DNA of 64,000 nt from Saccharothrix carnea (GCF_003014735.1 NZ_PYAX01000009.1:62001-126000); one strand, 5' to 3'; numbered from the stretch's first letter, positions 19,901-28,594 are shown. Notes: a model not told the origin generated them from the sequence alone. Program-made: numbers and translations.

Positions 19901-20408
19901 GGGCGTTGTCGAGCAACATCAGCATCCGGCGGTTTGCCAGCACCGTGCGGAACCGTGCCGCCCGCTCGGACAGGCCGGGTGGAAGTGGTTCATCACTGCC
20001 CACCACGCTCCGCAACAACGAGGCCAACGCGTCCTCGGCGGCGATCGGCTGCCCCGGGTCATAACCCTGGAGGTCGAGGTAGAGGTCGCCGTCCGGGAAC
20101 CGGTGGCGCACGCGGTGCGCCCAGTGCACCGCCAGAGCGGTCTTCCCGATGCCGGGCATCCCCGACACAGCCGAGATCACCACGGGACCGGTGTCTTGCG
20201 CTTTTTCCAGCAGGTCATCCAGCTGCGCCACCTCGGCGTCACGCCCGGAAAAGCCCACAACGTCGGATGGCAACTCCCGGGGAACCGACACCGCCGGCTT
20301 CGGCGCCTGCGAGACCGTGATCCGGATGTCCCCATGAACATCGCCAGCCTGTACTACCGACCCAATCACGTCGGTGGCCTCGTTCTCGGTCCGCCGCTCA
20401 CTCGACAC
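16977..20408 (-). CDS. RHIM/BASS-like motif - NB-ARC - TPR - CHAT protein (catalytic Cys lost)
   Basis: About 1143 residues from the GTG at 20408; an in-frame ATG at 20447 is an alternative. Residues 14-26 are IGSVVQAGDVHGD, the RHIM-like motif. NB-ARC follows: P-loop GMPGIGKT at 83-90, Walker B RRMLMLLDNARSPEQVRFLLPG-type block, LVTSRD sensor, GLLPLAV and MHDLLRSYA. The centre is a helical TPR-like repeat region. The C-terminus is a CHAT (caspase-like) domain with His1021 in HFATHG. The expected catalytic Cys in the S-A-C-D context reads LAAGD (Gly1061), so peptidase activity is probably lost. STAND NTPases of this kind act as ligand-triggered switches in conflict systems. It diverges from the DUF4365 gene pair across a 755-base gap. 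Confidence 0.85.
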   Translation of the reverse strand: MSSERRTENEATDVIGSVVQAGDVHGDIRITVSQAPKPAVSVPRELPSDVVGFSGRDAEVAQLDDLLEKAQDTGPVVISAVSGMPGIGKTALAVHWAHRVRHRFPDGDLYLDLQGYDPGQPIAAEDALASLLRSVVGSDEPLPPGLSERAARFRTVLANRRMLMLLDNARSPEQVRFLLPGTGSSFVLVTSRDSLAGLVSRHGARRVDLDLLTAEEAVALFGALVGERAAAEPEGARILCEWSGLLPLAVRVTAEMVNSYKTATLAALAAELFEVQQDRLERLDAGGDDRTAVSAVFSWSYRQLPEDAARAFRFIGAAPGHDLDVFAVAALVGTDKARARRAVGVLLQARLVERIDDFHIHMHDLLRSYATGLHNAQDTERERGKALGRLFKYYVVAACRAVEAGDPRRRGKWAVEITDAVQTPSFTDAEQAWKWLNDQHRNLAAVLEAVVGSGLAPVKEVSAAEQVLGLLAHQDSDLSSALARFDRATATALHVRADRLDTVWLDQVGTMLAAGMADAALDYLDEVRLQLRKAGRHPDVVHAIASVEHARARCRLLLEDYAQARQLARSAARRFSDLGDHLWCAVAKLTALRATVTTSGSSGSRTGLLLTEALSLSRELRDFGLLDEAELATVLAVRLELRHGRLVSAAARMSQLPPPRVNTPVDHRLLRRLARAEIAMAEGNPEAALREADIGLTELDEARDRFGGLDQVRSAAVHARGLGAMAVRIAIDHGHDAADVMLWSERTRAQLYRHTFLPVDHPELDRVINELRHVSRTLLRERLDGLSTRSTQARQRALEREALRLGARTRSLGAAAPPAGFTDVIGALRSDQALIDFIVIADELHVVVVTRGTALMLMLGSMAAVAEGVRRVHADMNALAPDHLPPPLAEVISASARREADKLDRILMEPLLDVVDGANLVLVPTGALFALPWGCLPSLRGRPTTVAPSVNAWLAATRRARRPSKERVALVSGPGLPWAESESRRLASLYPGAHVLSGQDARIDAVLHALENSETAHFATHGDHEPTNALLSRLELADGPLFAHHITRLQNSPRHVVLAAGDLALHHVGPGDEILGFAGALLTAGTSTVTAAVTRVGDVAAQKTMLAYHQALAAGATAAHALAMATAPDPLRRPFVQFGTDFS

Positions 20409-21163
20409 CGGACAACCGTAGCGTTGCCACACCACCGAGGTCCGCATCGACAGTAAGAACGCCTTGAGAACGACGGCGGTGGCGATCCTGGCCGGGGACG
20501 TCCTGCGCACCGCCAACGACACCGGGTTACCCACGTCATCCTCGACGCCAGACCAGATCTTCCACACCGACCGCTGCCACGGCGAAACCACTTCCGACGA
20601 CCACAAACAGGTCGTCGATGTCCGATACTCCGGCAAAATCCGCACCACGGCGGCGTGATCACTACCGCCACCACGCCCGCCAGCTTCCTGCTGTGGTCGG
20701 CTCGGACGAGCCCGGCCGTACCGACACTCTGTGCGCCTTCGGCACGCCCCCGCCCACCTCGGCCGTGCTCGATCGTGTACGTCGTCGCAGCGTCGTATGC
20801 CGTCCCACATGGTTGGCTGCCCTCGCCGAACCGACAGTCCGGTACTCCGCAAGGATCGGGTTTCACTCGGCGCACGAGTGAGTGACAGACGCCTGCTCCG
20901 GCGCCGATCCGGGTCGTGGTCGGCACACGGCGACGAACCTCACTTCGCCGGGAATCGTCCGGTTCGCAGAACCTGGCGATTCCGGGGGCAATGGAAAGCG
21001 ATGATCGCTCGCTTTATTGGCGTACTTCCGGCTACGGCGACGGCAAGTTAGAGGAAGCCATTCGATGATCGTCCAATCGAGTGAACCGAACCCGATCGGG
21101 GTGTCCTTGATCGACTGATCGTTACGCTGCCACTGCCGGGCGAACCCAACAGAAGGGAGGTCC
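20409..21163. other. Divergent intergenic region, no gene assigned
   Basis: 755 bases between the NB-ARC-CHAT gene and the DUF4365 gene. The minus-strand frame remains open for ~148 codons upstream of the chosen GTG but shows no family resemblance. It should contain both divergent promoters; no consensus is clear. GAAGGGAGG just before 21164 is the ribosome site of the next gene. Confidence 0.35.
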
Positions 21164-21739
21164 ATGTCGATCGTCAACGATGGCAACATCCTTGGCGCTG
21201 ACGAGGACCTGCACCGCGGTACCCTCGATGGAGGCCTGCCGTTCGGTGCTCGCCAAGAGCAGTTCAGCCTGGGCTTTGTCCGGATGGTCGCCGCAGCAGC
21301 CGGCTGTTCGATCAAGAGTCACGCCACCGACTACGACGGCGTTGACATCACCATCACGTCATCGGCCGAGTACGAGCGGTTCTACAGCCCCGACTTCGAG
21401 TTGCAGCTCAAGTGCACCACCCGTCAGGACCTGCTCGCCAGTGATCACCTGGCGTGGCGGATGGAGCGCAAGCCGTTCCTCAAGCTCGTCAACCCGAAGC
21501 GTTACAACGAGGCATTCCTCGGCGTCCTGGTCATCCCCGACGATCCCGCCAAGCTGTTGGAGCTGACGGAGGACAACTTCACCAGTTCGAGTCGTATGTA
21601 CTGGGAGCATGCGGCGAAGCTGGGCTCGATCGGCGACGATGCCGAGAGCAAGACAGTGCACCTACCCCGAAGTAACCTGTTCACCGTAGACGCGTTGCGG
21701 GGCATCATGCAGAGGATCGGCGAAGGAGGTGGGTGGTGA
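21164..21739 (+). CDS. DUF4365 protein, predicted PD-(D/E)XK-like nuclease
   Basis: 191 residues with strong GAAGGGAGG before the ATG. An N-terminal helix (ARQEQFSLGFVRMVAAAAGC) is followed by DYDGVDITI and FELQLKCTTRQDLL. The D...QxK arrangement is the catalytic signature of DUF4365, a restriction-endonuclease-like family common in defence loci. A FLGVLVIP strand and a LPRSNLFTVDALRGIMQRI helix complete the fold. Its stop overlaps the start of the next gene by 4 bases, so the two act together. Nuclease activity is predicted, not shown. Confidence 0.8.
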   Translation: MSIVNDGNILGADEDLHRGTLDGGLPFGARQEQFSLGFVRMVAAAAGCSIKSHATDYDGVDITITSSAEYERFYSPDFELQLKCTTRQDLLASDHLAWRMERKPFLKLVNPKRYNEAFLGVLVIPDDPAKLLELTEDNFTSSSRMYWEHAAKLGSIGDDAESKTVHLPRSNLFTVDALRGIMQRIGEGGGW

Positions 21740-22893
21740 ACGGAACCTCGGTCGACAGCTACCGTGACATCGCCGTAGCGTTGAGCCCGCCTGCCGTGTC
21801 GCAGTACCTCGCAACCCATGACTGGGAGCTCGAGCTGCGGGAGGCCGACGTCCGGGAGGTCTGGCGCCTCTCGGACGAGGGCGGCCCGCGCGGCCGGATC
21901 ATGTTGCCCCTGGCGACCGACTACGTCGACTTCCAGCCCCGGTTTCTCGACTCGCTCCGGGCATTGAGTCTGATCTATGGCTGGGATCCGCCCGAGCTCG
22001 CCGAACGCATCGCCGCCACCCGGGCCGACTTATTCTTCGTCCGCCTTGATCAAGTCACGACGGATGGCACCATCCCGTTCAAGCAGGCGGAGAAGGTCCT
22101 CGAAGGCCTGTTCAAGATGATGAAGGCCGCGGCCACCACCGCGGACGACCCGCACCACTCCCACCGCGGCCGGCGCTCGGCCACCGTGACGGAGTTCCTG
22201 GATGACGACGTCCGCCTGGGGCACACCAAGCGCGGCAGCTTCGTCTTCACCGTCGTCACCCGCCTCGGCGACCCGGCCACGTCGCACTCCGACGGCGAGC
22301 CCGAGGCGGGGTTCCCGCGACAGGTGATGGAAACCCTGGCCAGCGGCCTGCAAGCAACCCGTGATCTCGCACTGACCTGGAACGAAGGCGCCGTCGACCG
22401 AGCGGGACAGTCGGGGCTGAGCGCCAGCCTCGTCGAGTCGCTGCTGGAGCTCGCCCAGCCGGATACGCTGCGGGCGCTCGACCTGTCCTTCGATTGGGCC
22501 GTGGCGGCACCACGCCCCAGGGTCGACGTGTCACGCATCCTGGTCGACCGTGACACGATGGCCGGCTTACCTCGCGTGCGTGAGAGGCTCGTGCGGCGCG
22601 AACAACCACCTCGCCGGGAAACCGTCGTCGGAACAGTACGAACGCTGAACCGCGACGAGCTTGGCGACGACGATCAGGAAACAACCAACATCGTTCTGTC
22701 AGCACATGTCCGTGGCCGGTTACGGAACATCCATGTGCAGCTGAGCGGAGTAGATTACGAGTGGGCCATCCGGGCTCACTTCCGGAAGCTCCCGTTCACC
22801 GTCACCGGTGACCTGATCTTCGAGCGGGGAGCCTGGCGCTTGACCGGCGAGATCGTCGTCGACCCCAGCTTTCTCCAGCACCACCAGGCCTGA
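21736..22893 (+). CDS. Conserved hypothetical partner of the DUF4365 nuclease
   Basis: About 385 residues. GTG at 21736 is preferred because AGGAGG sits 6 bases upstream and the GTGA overlap couples it to the nuclease gene; GTG at 21733 is possible. An N-terminal part (SPPAVSQYLATHDWELELRE), a central helical part (RQVMETLASGLQATRDLALT) and a C-terminal beta-rich OB-like part (SAHVRGRLRNIHVQLSG, then PFTVTGDLIFERGAWRLTGE) are visible. No named domain is recognised. The strict coupling suggests it specifies the target or restrains the nuclease. Confidence 0.65.
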   Translation: MNGTSVDSYRDIAVALSPPAVSQYLATHDWELELREADVREVWRLSDEGGPRGRIMLPLATDYVDFQPRFLDSLRALSLIYGWDPPELAERIAATRADLFFVRLDQVTTDGTIPFKQAEKVLEGLFKMMKAAATTADDPHHSHRGRRSATVTEFLDDDVRLGHTKRGSFVFTVVTRLGDPATSHSDGEPEAGFPRQVMETLASGLQATRDLALTWNEGAVDRAGQSGLSASLVESLLELAQPDTLRALDLSFDWAVAAPRPRVDVSRILVDRDTMAGLPRVRERLVRREQPPRRETVVGTVRTLNRDELGDDDQETTNIVLSAHVRGRLRNIHVQLSGVDYEWAIRAHFRKLPFTVTGDLIFERGAWRLTGEIVVDPSFLQHHQA

Positions 22894-22946
22894 ACCGACG
22901 CCACGGCGCAACACCCCAGTTCGAGCCGACCGGCTTCGTCGCCCAG

Positions 22947-23290
22947 TCACCCCGCCAAGGCCATGGAGCCCGACCCTGCTGGTTCACCCAGCTTCGACTG
23001 GTCGGCACCGGTGACGGATGAACCGGACACGGCCGCACGCTTCCCGGCCTCCGGCGCTACCTGCTCCAGCGTCGCCCGCAGCGTCTCGACGTCAACGGAG
23101 TAGTCCCACACGTAGCCGCTGACGAGCCGTACTCGGTGCTCGGAGCCACCTGCAGAGGAAGCCACAGCCCTCCAGTCCGTGCACCGCGGACTCCAGGGGC
23201 CAGCGGCCCTCGCACAGGGGCAGGAACACCACCGGACCAGTGTCGACAGTACCTCGGCTCGCCAGGATCGAGGTGCCCGGATCGTCGGCC
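22947..23290 (-). pseudogene. Possible frameshifted small gene downstream of the NB-ARC-TPR gene
   Basis: Two adjacent minus-strand frames look coding in succession: one reads VDTGPVVFLPLCEGRWPLES, then AVHGLEGCGFLC. After a one-base shift another reads HRVRLVSGYVWDYSVDVETL, then RATLEQVAP. Together they would make one ~110-residue protein of unknown family. If real, it is broken by a frameshift near 23155. Confidence 0.3.
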
Positions 23291-23315
23291 TGACACAGAG
23301 ATCGTCGACCAAGGC

Positions 23316-25523
23316 TTACACCGAGAGCACGTGATCAAGCTCGTCGAGTTGTCGCTGGACGCGTTCGGCGTCGCTGCTACGTCCCTGTTCCCGGTACAGG
23401 TCCAGTGCCTTCTGCCACGCCGCACGGGCATGGTGATGTTGGCCGAGAGCGATGTGGGGGTGGCCGAGCCGCTCCAACGTGGTGGATGCTGCCCAGTGGT
23501 GCCCCAACTCGCCGTACCTGTCGAGTGCTTGTCGGTAGTGGCTGATGGCCTCGTGGTGGCGTCCGGTGTGGTGGTCGATGTAGCCGAGGCTGTCCAGGTC
23601 GTGGGCTTCGCCGTCGTGGTGGTCGTGGATGCGGTGCAGGACGAGCGCGGCCTGGCAGGCGTCCCGTCCTCGTTCGAAGTCACCTAGCCGGGCGGCGTTC
23701 CATCCCAACTCTCCCTGTGCGTCGGCCACCCGCACCGGGTCGTCGACCTCCTGGGCCAGTTCCACTGCCCGAGCGGCGTGCACCAGGGCTTGCCGGTGTT
23801 CTCCCCGATACGACAGTGCCCAGCAGATCCCCAGGTGGGCCCTGGATTGAATGGCCAGGTTCCCGTGCCGTTCGGCCAAGGCGAGGCCACGCTCGAGGTG
23901 TCCCATCGCCTCATCGTGGCGATCCAGTGCGGCGCAGGCGTCGCCGAGGAGCGTGTGGACCAGCGACTGGACGGCCGGGTCGCCGAGGTGTTCGGCGGCG
24001 GTCATGGCTGCCTGCCAGGCGACGAGCCGGTCCTGGCGGTGCCCGCGGCGGAAGTGGAAGTCGTCGAGGAAGCCCGCGAACTGCCACACCGCCTGGTGCC
24101 ATCCGTTGACCGACGCGATGTGCCGGGCCGCCCGGAGACATTGATGTTCGCGATCGAGCCAGGTCAACGCGGTGGGAAGGTCGGGAAGAAGACGGGGGCG
24201 GCAGCCATCGGCGGGCGCGTCGAGCTGCACGTCGTTGAGGAAGTGAGGGCTCGTCAGTCGATTCGCGCTCGCGGCAGTGTGGAGGTAGAAGTCCACGACC
24301 CGACGCAGTGCCGCGTGTCGCAACTCCGAGCTTGTGTGGTGGCGGGCGGACATCGTGGCGAAGCTGCGGACAAGGTCGTGCATGGAGTACCGGCCGTTGG
24401 CGTCGCGGTGCAGCATCGACGCCTCGATCAGCGCACGCAGCACCTGTGTGACGCGTTCCTGGGACAGTCCGGTGAGGGAGGCTGCGGCGTACAGATCGAT
24501 GTCGGGGCCGGGTGCGATGCCCAGCAGTCCGAAGGCTTGCTTATGGCCAGCGGTCAACGCACTGAAGGAGGCGGACAGCACGGCGGACAGGCTGGCCGAC
24601 GGATCGCTCTCGTCGTCCAAGGCCTCCACGCCCTGTTCCCCGAGCTCTGCGGCCAGTTCGATCAGCTGCAGGTCGGGGCGGGCGTGTGCGCGAGCGGCGA
24701 GGATGCTCAGTGCGAGAGGGAATCCTCGGCAGAAGGCGATGAGTCTGGTCACCGCGTGCGGTTCGGCGGCGATGCGTGCCTTACCCAGGCGCCGTCGCAG
24801 AAGAGTGTGTGCTTCGACATCGGTCAGTACGTCCAACGTGACGTGGCGGACGTTGTGTCGGACGAGCAGTGACGTCAGCGTTCGGCGGCTGGTGATCACG
24901 ACTGTGCATGCGCCACCGCCTGGTAGCAGAGGTTCGACCTGCTCTGCGGATGCGGCGTTGTCCAGCAGTATCAGCATCCGGCGGTCCACGACGATGCTGC
25001 GGTAGAGCGCGGCTTGTGCCTCTGGATCGGCAGGGATACGGCTATGGTCGACGCCCAGGGCGTCGAGGAATCCACGCACCGCGACCGCCGGTTGCAAGGG
25101 CTGCTCGGTCGGGCTGAATCCGTGCAGGTCGACGAACAGCTGCCCGTCCGGGAACCGCTCCGCGCGGCGTGTAGCCCAGCGGACCGCAAACCACGTCTTG
25201 CCGATCCCGCCCGCGCCGCCGATCGCCGAGATCATCAACGTCGGTGCATCGAGGTCCTCATGCTCATCGTCGAGGTTGTAGTCCAGAGCGCGGTCCAACT
25301 CGGCCAGCTCCACCGCACGCCCGGTGAACGTCCACGGTACTGCCGGTAGTTGACGTGGCACCACCCACGCGAGTGACGGTGACGGCAGGTGAAGGTGCAA
25401 TCCGCCGTCCACCACACCGGCCTGGACCACACTGCCGTCGGTGCCCGATGCCGAGTTGTGGATCTGGAACCCGACCTCGATCTCACGCTCACGACCCGGC
25501 TGTTGCCCCTTTGAGGTCGTCAA
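23316..25523 (-). CDS. RHIM/BASS-like motif - NB-ARC - TPR protein
   Basis: 735 residues from a TTG start supported by GGAGG six bases upstream. Residues 22-45 hold the motif (HNSASGTDG, then SVVQAGVVDGGLHLHL). NB-ARC: P-loop GGAGGIGKT at 102-110, Walker B RRMLILLDNAASAEQVEPLL, VITSRR sensor, GFPLAL, then a winged-helix region (YSMHDLVRSFA). The C-terminal ~300 residues are TPR repeats (LGDACAALDRHDEAMGHLER; LGYIDHHTGRHHEAISHYRQ). It is closely similar to the protein at 47129-49276. Expected behaviour is ATP-dependent oligomerisation on sensing a ligand, exposing the N-terminal motif. No effector lies directly next to it; a degraded ORF follows. Confidence 0.85.
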   Translation of the reverse strand: MTTSKGQQPGREREIEVGFQIHNSASGTDGSVVQAGVVDGGLHLHLPSPSLAWVVPRQLPAVPWTFTGRAVELAELDRALDYNLDDEHEDLDAPTLMISAIGGAGGIGKTWFAVRWATRRAERFPDGQLFVDLHGFSPTEQPLQPAVAVRGFLDALGVDHSRIPADPEAQAALYRSIVVDRRMLILLDNAASAEQVEPLLPGGGACTVVITSRRTLTSLLVRHNVRHVTLDVLTDVEAHTLLRRRLGKARIAAEPHAVTRLIAFCRGFPLALSILAARAHARPDLQLIELAAELGEQGVEALDDESDPSASLSAVLSASFSALTAGHKQAFGLLGIAPGPDIDLYAAASLTGLSQERVTQVLRALIEASMLHRDANGRYSMHDLVRSFATMSARHHTSSELRHAALRRVVDFYLHTAASANRLTSPHFLNDVQLDAPADGCRPRLLPDLPTALTWLDREHQCLRAARHIASVNGWHQAVWQFAGFLDDFHFRRGHRQDRLVAWQAAMTAAEHLGDPAVQSLVHTLLGDACAALDRHDEAMGHLERGLALAERHGNLAIQSRAHLGICWALSYRGEHRQALVHAARAVELAQEVDDPVRVADAQGELGWNAARLGDFERGRDACQAALVLHRIHDHHDGEAHDLDSLGYIDHHTGRHHEAISHYRQALDRYGELGHHWAASTTLERLGHPHIALGQHHHARAAWQKALDLYREQGRSSDAERVQRQLDELDHVLSV

Positions 25524-25886
25524 CCGAGGCCTCCGTGATCACGATCGCGGTGCGCTCCACACGTACAGAATCCCGGGAGCACCAGTCTCGTCGGTACGTG
25601 ATTGCCGCGATTCACCTGATGGTTTCAACCACACGCCGCACGACTGCGGTTCCGTGCGGTGACAGCATTACTGGTCCCTGATCCACTGACTCACGGGTGT
25701 CGACAGCGTCAATCCCCACGCAGGGCCTTTGAGGAACCTGGCCGACGCCAGCCGCCAACTCGGCGAATTGGCCAAGCGCGGTGGTGGATACCGTCGCTTC
25801 CGGTTCCTCGCCCACGTCCCTCAACGCCGTGGGCCAGGGGTCAAGCCGAGATGGTCTGCGAGCCACGCCGTCTTCGGTTACAGCCG
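25524..25886. other. No gene seen
   Basis: 363 bases between the NB-ARC-TPR start and the XRE gene end. No recognisable frame or hairpin. Confidence 0.35.
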
Positions 25887-26207
25887 CTAACTGCTTCTGC
25901 CGTCGACGAGCCCTCGGTAGATGGTGATCAAAGCCTCACGCTGTTTCATCGTCAGGCGTTCTGCCTGCCAGATCGCCCGCTCGAAAGGGTCATCGGTCCC
26001 CATCTGCGCAGCCGTAGCCATCACGAGCTGTTCGACGGGTAGCCCGAGTACCGGGGCCAATGTCTCCAGGTCGCTCGGTATGACGATGTCCCGTTCCCAC
26101 TCTGACACCGCCACCTGCGATCTACCCACGCGCTGCCCAAGCTCGGCCTGCGTGAGCTCCAACTCCAGACGTCTCCTGCGGATCAACTCGCCAAGCGACC
26201 CCGACAT
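25887..26207 (-). CDS. XRE-family transcriptional regulator
   Basis: 106 residues starting MSGSLGELIRRRRLELELTQ. A helix-turn-helix follows (AELGQRVGRSQVAVSEWERD), as in XRE/Cro regulators, with a short helical C-terminus (ERAIWQAERLTMKQREALIT). The ATG at 26207 directly follows TATACTGGTTAT, so the transcript is probably leaderless and the gene may repress itself through the repeats there. It lies upstream of, and on the same strand as, the NB-ARC-TPR gene 363 bases away and may control it. Confidence 0.8.
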   Translation of the reverse strand: MSGSLGELIRRRRLELELTQAELGQRVGRSQVAVSEWERDIVIPSDLETLAPVLGLPVEQLVMATAAQMGTDDPFERAIWQAERLTMKQREALITIYRGLVDGRSS

Positions 26208-26232
26208 ATAACCAGTATAACCAGTACTGGCC
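26208..26232 (-). promoter_or_regulatory. Promoter/operator of the XRE gene
   Basis: Read on the minus strand: CCAGTACTGG (perfect palindrome, 26221-26230) followed by two copies of ACTGGTTAT ending at the ATG. The second copy overlaps TATACT, a good -10 hexamer placed for leaderless start. Repeats over a -10 box are typical of autoregulation by XRE proteins. Confidence 0.55.
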
Positions 26233-26402
26233 CGGTAGGCGGACGCCACATGCATGAGGAGGTTGAACCCCGCCAGCGAACCAACCACCGCCAGTCCCGC
26301 CACCGACAGGGGCAACGATGGCCCCAGTGTTGGCCCAACCGGACGGCAGACACCGCCGTCGAGCACCGAGGATCACGCGTTACCGCGCTGGCCGTGGGTT
26401 GC

Positions 26403-26936
26403 TCAGCGCCTGCCGACTTCGAGCGGTGTTGGGCCCACCTGGACGTTCTCGGTGAGTGAGTGCAGCATGTCAGGGTCGTGTGGTGCGAGGTACCTGTAGC
26501 TCTGGGGTGGCTGGAAGTCTGCCTGCGCGCGGAGGTCGGCCAGCTTCAAGGGCTCGTCGAGTGTCCGAGGGTTCGTGATGCTCAAGCAGGTCGCTGCGTC
26601 GACTCCGGCCAGGTAGTCGTCGAATTCGGAGCGGGTGAGTCCGAGGCGGTGCCGGTAGCGGCGCCACAGTGTGCCGGGCGCGGCTGTGTCGACCTTCGCG
26701 AGTGTGGCGACGCCCACCACCGACATCACGGGAGTGCTCGCGTAGATGATGATGGTGGTGTCCGCTGCGGCCGACACCCGGGTCCGGCGGAGCTCGACGG
26801 TCTTGCTGCCCTGGAGGATCGCCTCCGCGAAACGCGGTCGCAGCGACATCAGCAGCGGGCGCCGCACGGATTCTGGCACGGGGCGCGACGTTACCCGGTC
26901 GTCCGGAGCGGCCCGCTGGTCGGGTGGTGTACCCAT
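26403..26936 (-). CDS. ASCH (PUA-like) domain protein
   Basis: 177 residues from the ATG at 26936. The domain starts RPLLMSLRPRFAEAILQGSK followed by TVELRRTR, the classic ASCH opening, then DTTIIIYASTPVMSVVGVA and a second half (LWRRYRHRLGLTRSEFDDYL). ASCH domains bind RNA or modified nucleotides. It starts 32 bases after the PIN-containing frame ends and is cotranscribed with the GNAT-PIN gene. ASCH genes accompany GNAT-PIN genes elsewhere in actinobacteria, so a joint RNA-directed function is likely. A longer upstream reading overlaps the PIN gene and is not supported. Confidence 0.8.
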   Translation of the reverse strand: MGTPPDQRAAPDDRVTSRPVPESVRRPLLMSLRPRFAEAILQGSKTVELRRTRVSAAADTTIIIYASTPVMSVVGVATLAKVDTAAPGTLWRRYRHRLGLTRSEFDDYLAGVDAATCLSITNPRTLDEPLKLADLRAQADFQPPQSYRYLAPHDPDMLHSLTENVQVGPTPLEVGRR

Positions 26937-26968
26937 GGGTCGAACGCTAGTTCGATTCGTGGATCTTG

Positions 26969-28546
26969 TCACGCGTTCGCGGACGATCGCGTGCCCGTGT
27001 CGTAGATCTCGGCGAACAGTCGGGGGTTCAGTCTTCGGGCGCTGAAGAAGGTGCTGGGTCCGTCTGCGAGGCGTGAGCGCATCGCCTCGTAGCGGCGCAC
27101 GGAGACGGGATGGGTGAAGACCTCCGTGTTGGACAGCCGGAGTGCCTCCGCGGTCGGCTGGCCGTTGGCCGCCCCGATCACGGCCTTCAACCCGAACACG
27201 CCGTAGTAGGACAGGGCTTCGTACAGTCGTCGTGGAGTGTCGACCATCAGGCCGTCCAGCTTCGAGGTGCCGAAGAAGTGGCCGGAGCCGTGTCCTTTGC
27301 CGGTTGCCAGCCACAGGATCCGGGCTGGTGCGGTCAGGACGCTATTGCGCGCACTGTGGTAGTACACATGCTCCCGCCCGAGCGAGAGTTGTGTGTCGCG
27401 TTGTGTCATGCCGTCGGGATATCCGAACAGTTCGAAGGCGAAGGCCGTCCGGATCGGGACCACGAAGCACGGCAGTTCGCTGTCGATGATCTTCGCCGGC
27501 CACCATGCCTGTTCGAGGCGCGCGGCGGCGTGTGCCGACACACCGGGTGCCAGCAGCGGGGGAGCACCGAGTCCGGCGAGGCTCAGCGACCTGGCGGCAG
27601 CGGCGGCGACGTCACGAGAGCTGCCGCAGACGTCGACGACCGGCGCGTACCAGTGCCCGTCGGCGTGGGTCATCGATTCGAAGTCGGCCGCTTGCACGAC
27701 ACGGCGGGACAGGTAGGGCTCCGAGACGTCCAGCAGAGCCACGCCGGCAGCTCTGGCTCGACGGCGCAGCGACCACAGCAGGTGACGGGCGAGCGTGTCG
27801 GCCAGTCTGTGGTCGGCCAAACGCAACAGGGGAACCCTCCACACCTCGCCATCCGGCACGACGGCGTACAAGGCGACCGCCGTCCCGTCGTCGAGGTGAA
27901 GCAACTCGACGGTATGACCGGCGTTCCGGAGCCGGTGGACGCGTTCCTCCAGTTCGTCACGGCGTTCCCCGGCGTGCCTGGCCACGAACGCCGCCAGCTC
28001 TGCATCGAGAGGCGAGTCGGCGTGCTCGCGATCAAGCTCGCCGCCTTCGACTTCCTCCTTGAGGAAGCTCTCGGCGTTGGCCAGTTCGTCGAGGTGCACG
28101 ACCGCATGGTCGGGAGACATGAGCACCATCCCCGTGACGCGCGCGACCGCCGGACCGAGCATCGCGATCAGGTCCGTATCCCAGGTGAGGAATACATTGA
28201 GGCCCGCCGCCGCGGCGTGTGCCACGTGGTCGAGGGCGTCGTGCTCCTGCGGCGTATCCGGATAGCCGGGATGTTGGGATCGGACCTCCTTCAGAATGCG
28301 ATCGCGAGTCGAGGTGACCTCGGCGCGATCGGCGTGCACCTCCGGGTAGGAGTCGATCACCTCGATTAGAAGGCGTTCGGACTGGGAGGTCAGCCGGGTG
28401 ACCTCCTGCCGCATGCTGGAGGTCACCACCAGCTGTAGGCGCCCGGCCAAGTGGTCCGCGACCAGCAGACCCGACCTGTGTCCGTGTGCCTGGGGGTCGG
28501 CCAGGTCGCGCAGCACGTCCGGAGCGGCGGCGGCCCTCAACTCCAC
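26969..28546 (-). CDS. PIN-like plus C-terminal PUA/ASCH-like domains: 3' half of a GNAT-PIN gene split by TAG
   Basis: 525 residues from a GTG at 28546, but the frame is open to 28594 and continues in phase from the GNAT gene across a single TAG (28595-28597). The bridging codons read WKDHGHADLFTEYEQP, which is the expected link between GNAT and PIN domains in this family. The PIN-like region (VTSSMRQEVTRLTSQSE; HDALDHVAHAAAAGLNVFLT; WDTDLI) spans about the first 160 residues. A middle region contains a second GNAT-like fold. The last third (HFFGTSKLDGLMVDTPRRLY; TEVFTHPVSVRRYE) resembles PUA-like RNA-binding domains. No good ribosome site precedes the GTG. PIN domains are metal-dependent ribonucleases. 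It may be a damaged gene, a readthrough product or two separate proteins. Confidence 0.65.
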   Translation of the reverse strand: MELRAAAAPDVLRDLADPQAHGHRSGLLVADHLAGRLQLVVTSSMRQEVTRLTSQSERLLIEVIDSYPEVHADRAEVTSTRDRILKEVRSQHPGYPDTPQEHDALDHVAHAAAAGLNVFLTWDTDLIAMLGPAVARVTGMVLMSPDHAVVHLDELANAESFLKEEVEGGELDREHADSPLDAELAAFVARHAGERRDELEERVHRLRNAGHTVELLHLDDGTAVALYAVVPDGEVWRVPLLRLADHRLADTLARHLLWSLRRRARAAGVALLDVSEPYLSRRVVQAADFESMTHADGHWYAPVVDVCGSSRDVAAAAARSLSLAGLGAPPLLAPGVSAHAAARLEQAWWPAKIIDSELPCFVVPIRTAFAFELFGYPDGMTQRDTQLSLGREHVYYHSARNSVLTAPARILWLATGKGHGSGHFFGTSKLDGLMVDTPRRLYEALSYYGVFGLKAVIGAANGQPTAEALRLSNTEVFTHPVSVRRYEAMRSRLADGPSTFFSARRLNPRLFAEIYDTGTRSSANA

Positions 28547-28594
28547 GGGCTGTTCGTACTCGGTGAACAGATCCGCGTGACCATGATCCTTCCA

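Noticed and set aside
20409..20852. 148-residue N-terminal extension of the NB-ARC-CHAT protein
   Set aside because: Composition is unlike the rest of the protein, and the homologous proteins here place the RHIM-like motif within the first ~30 residues.
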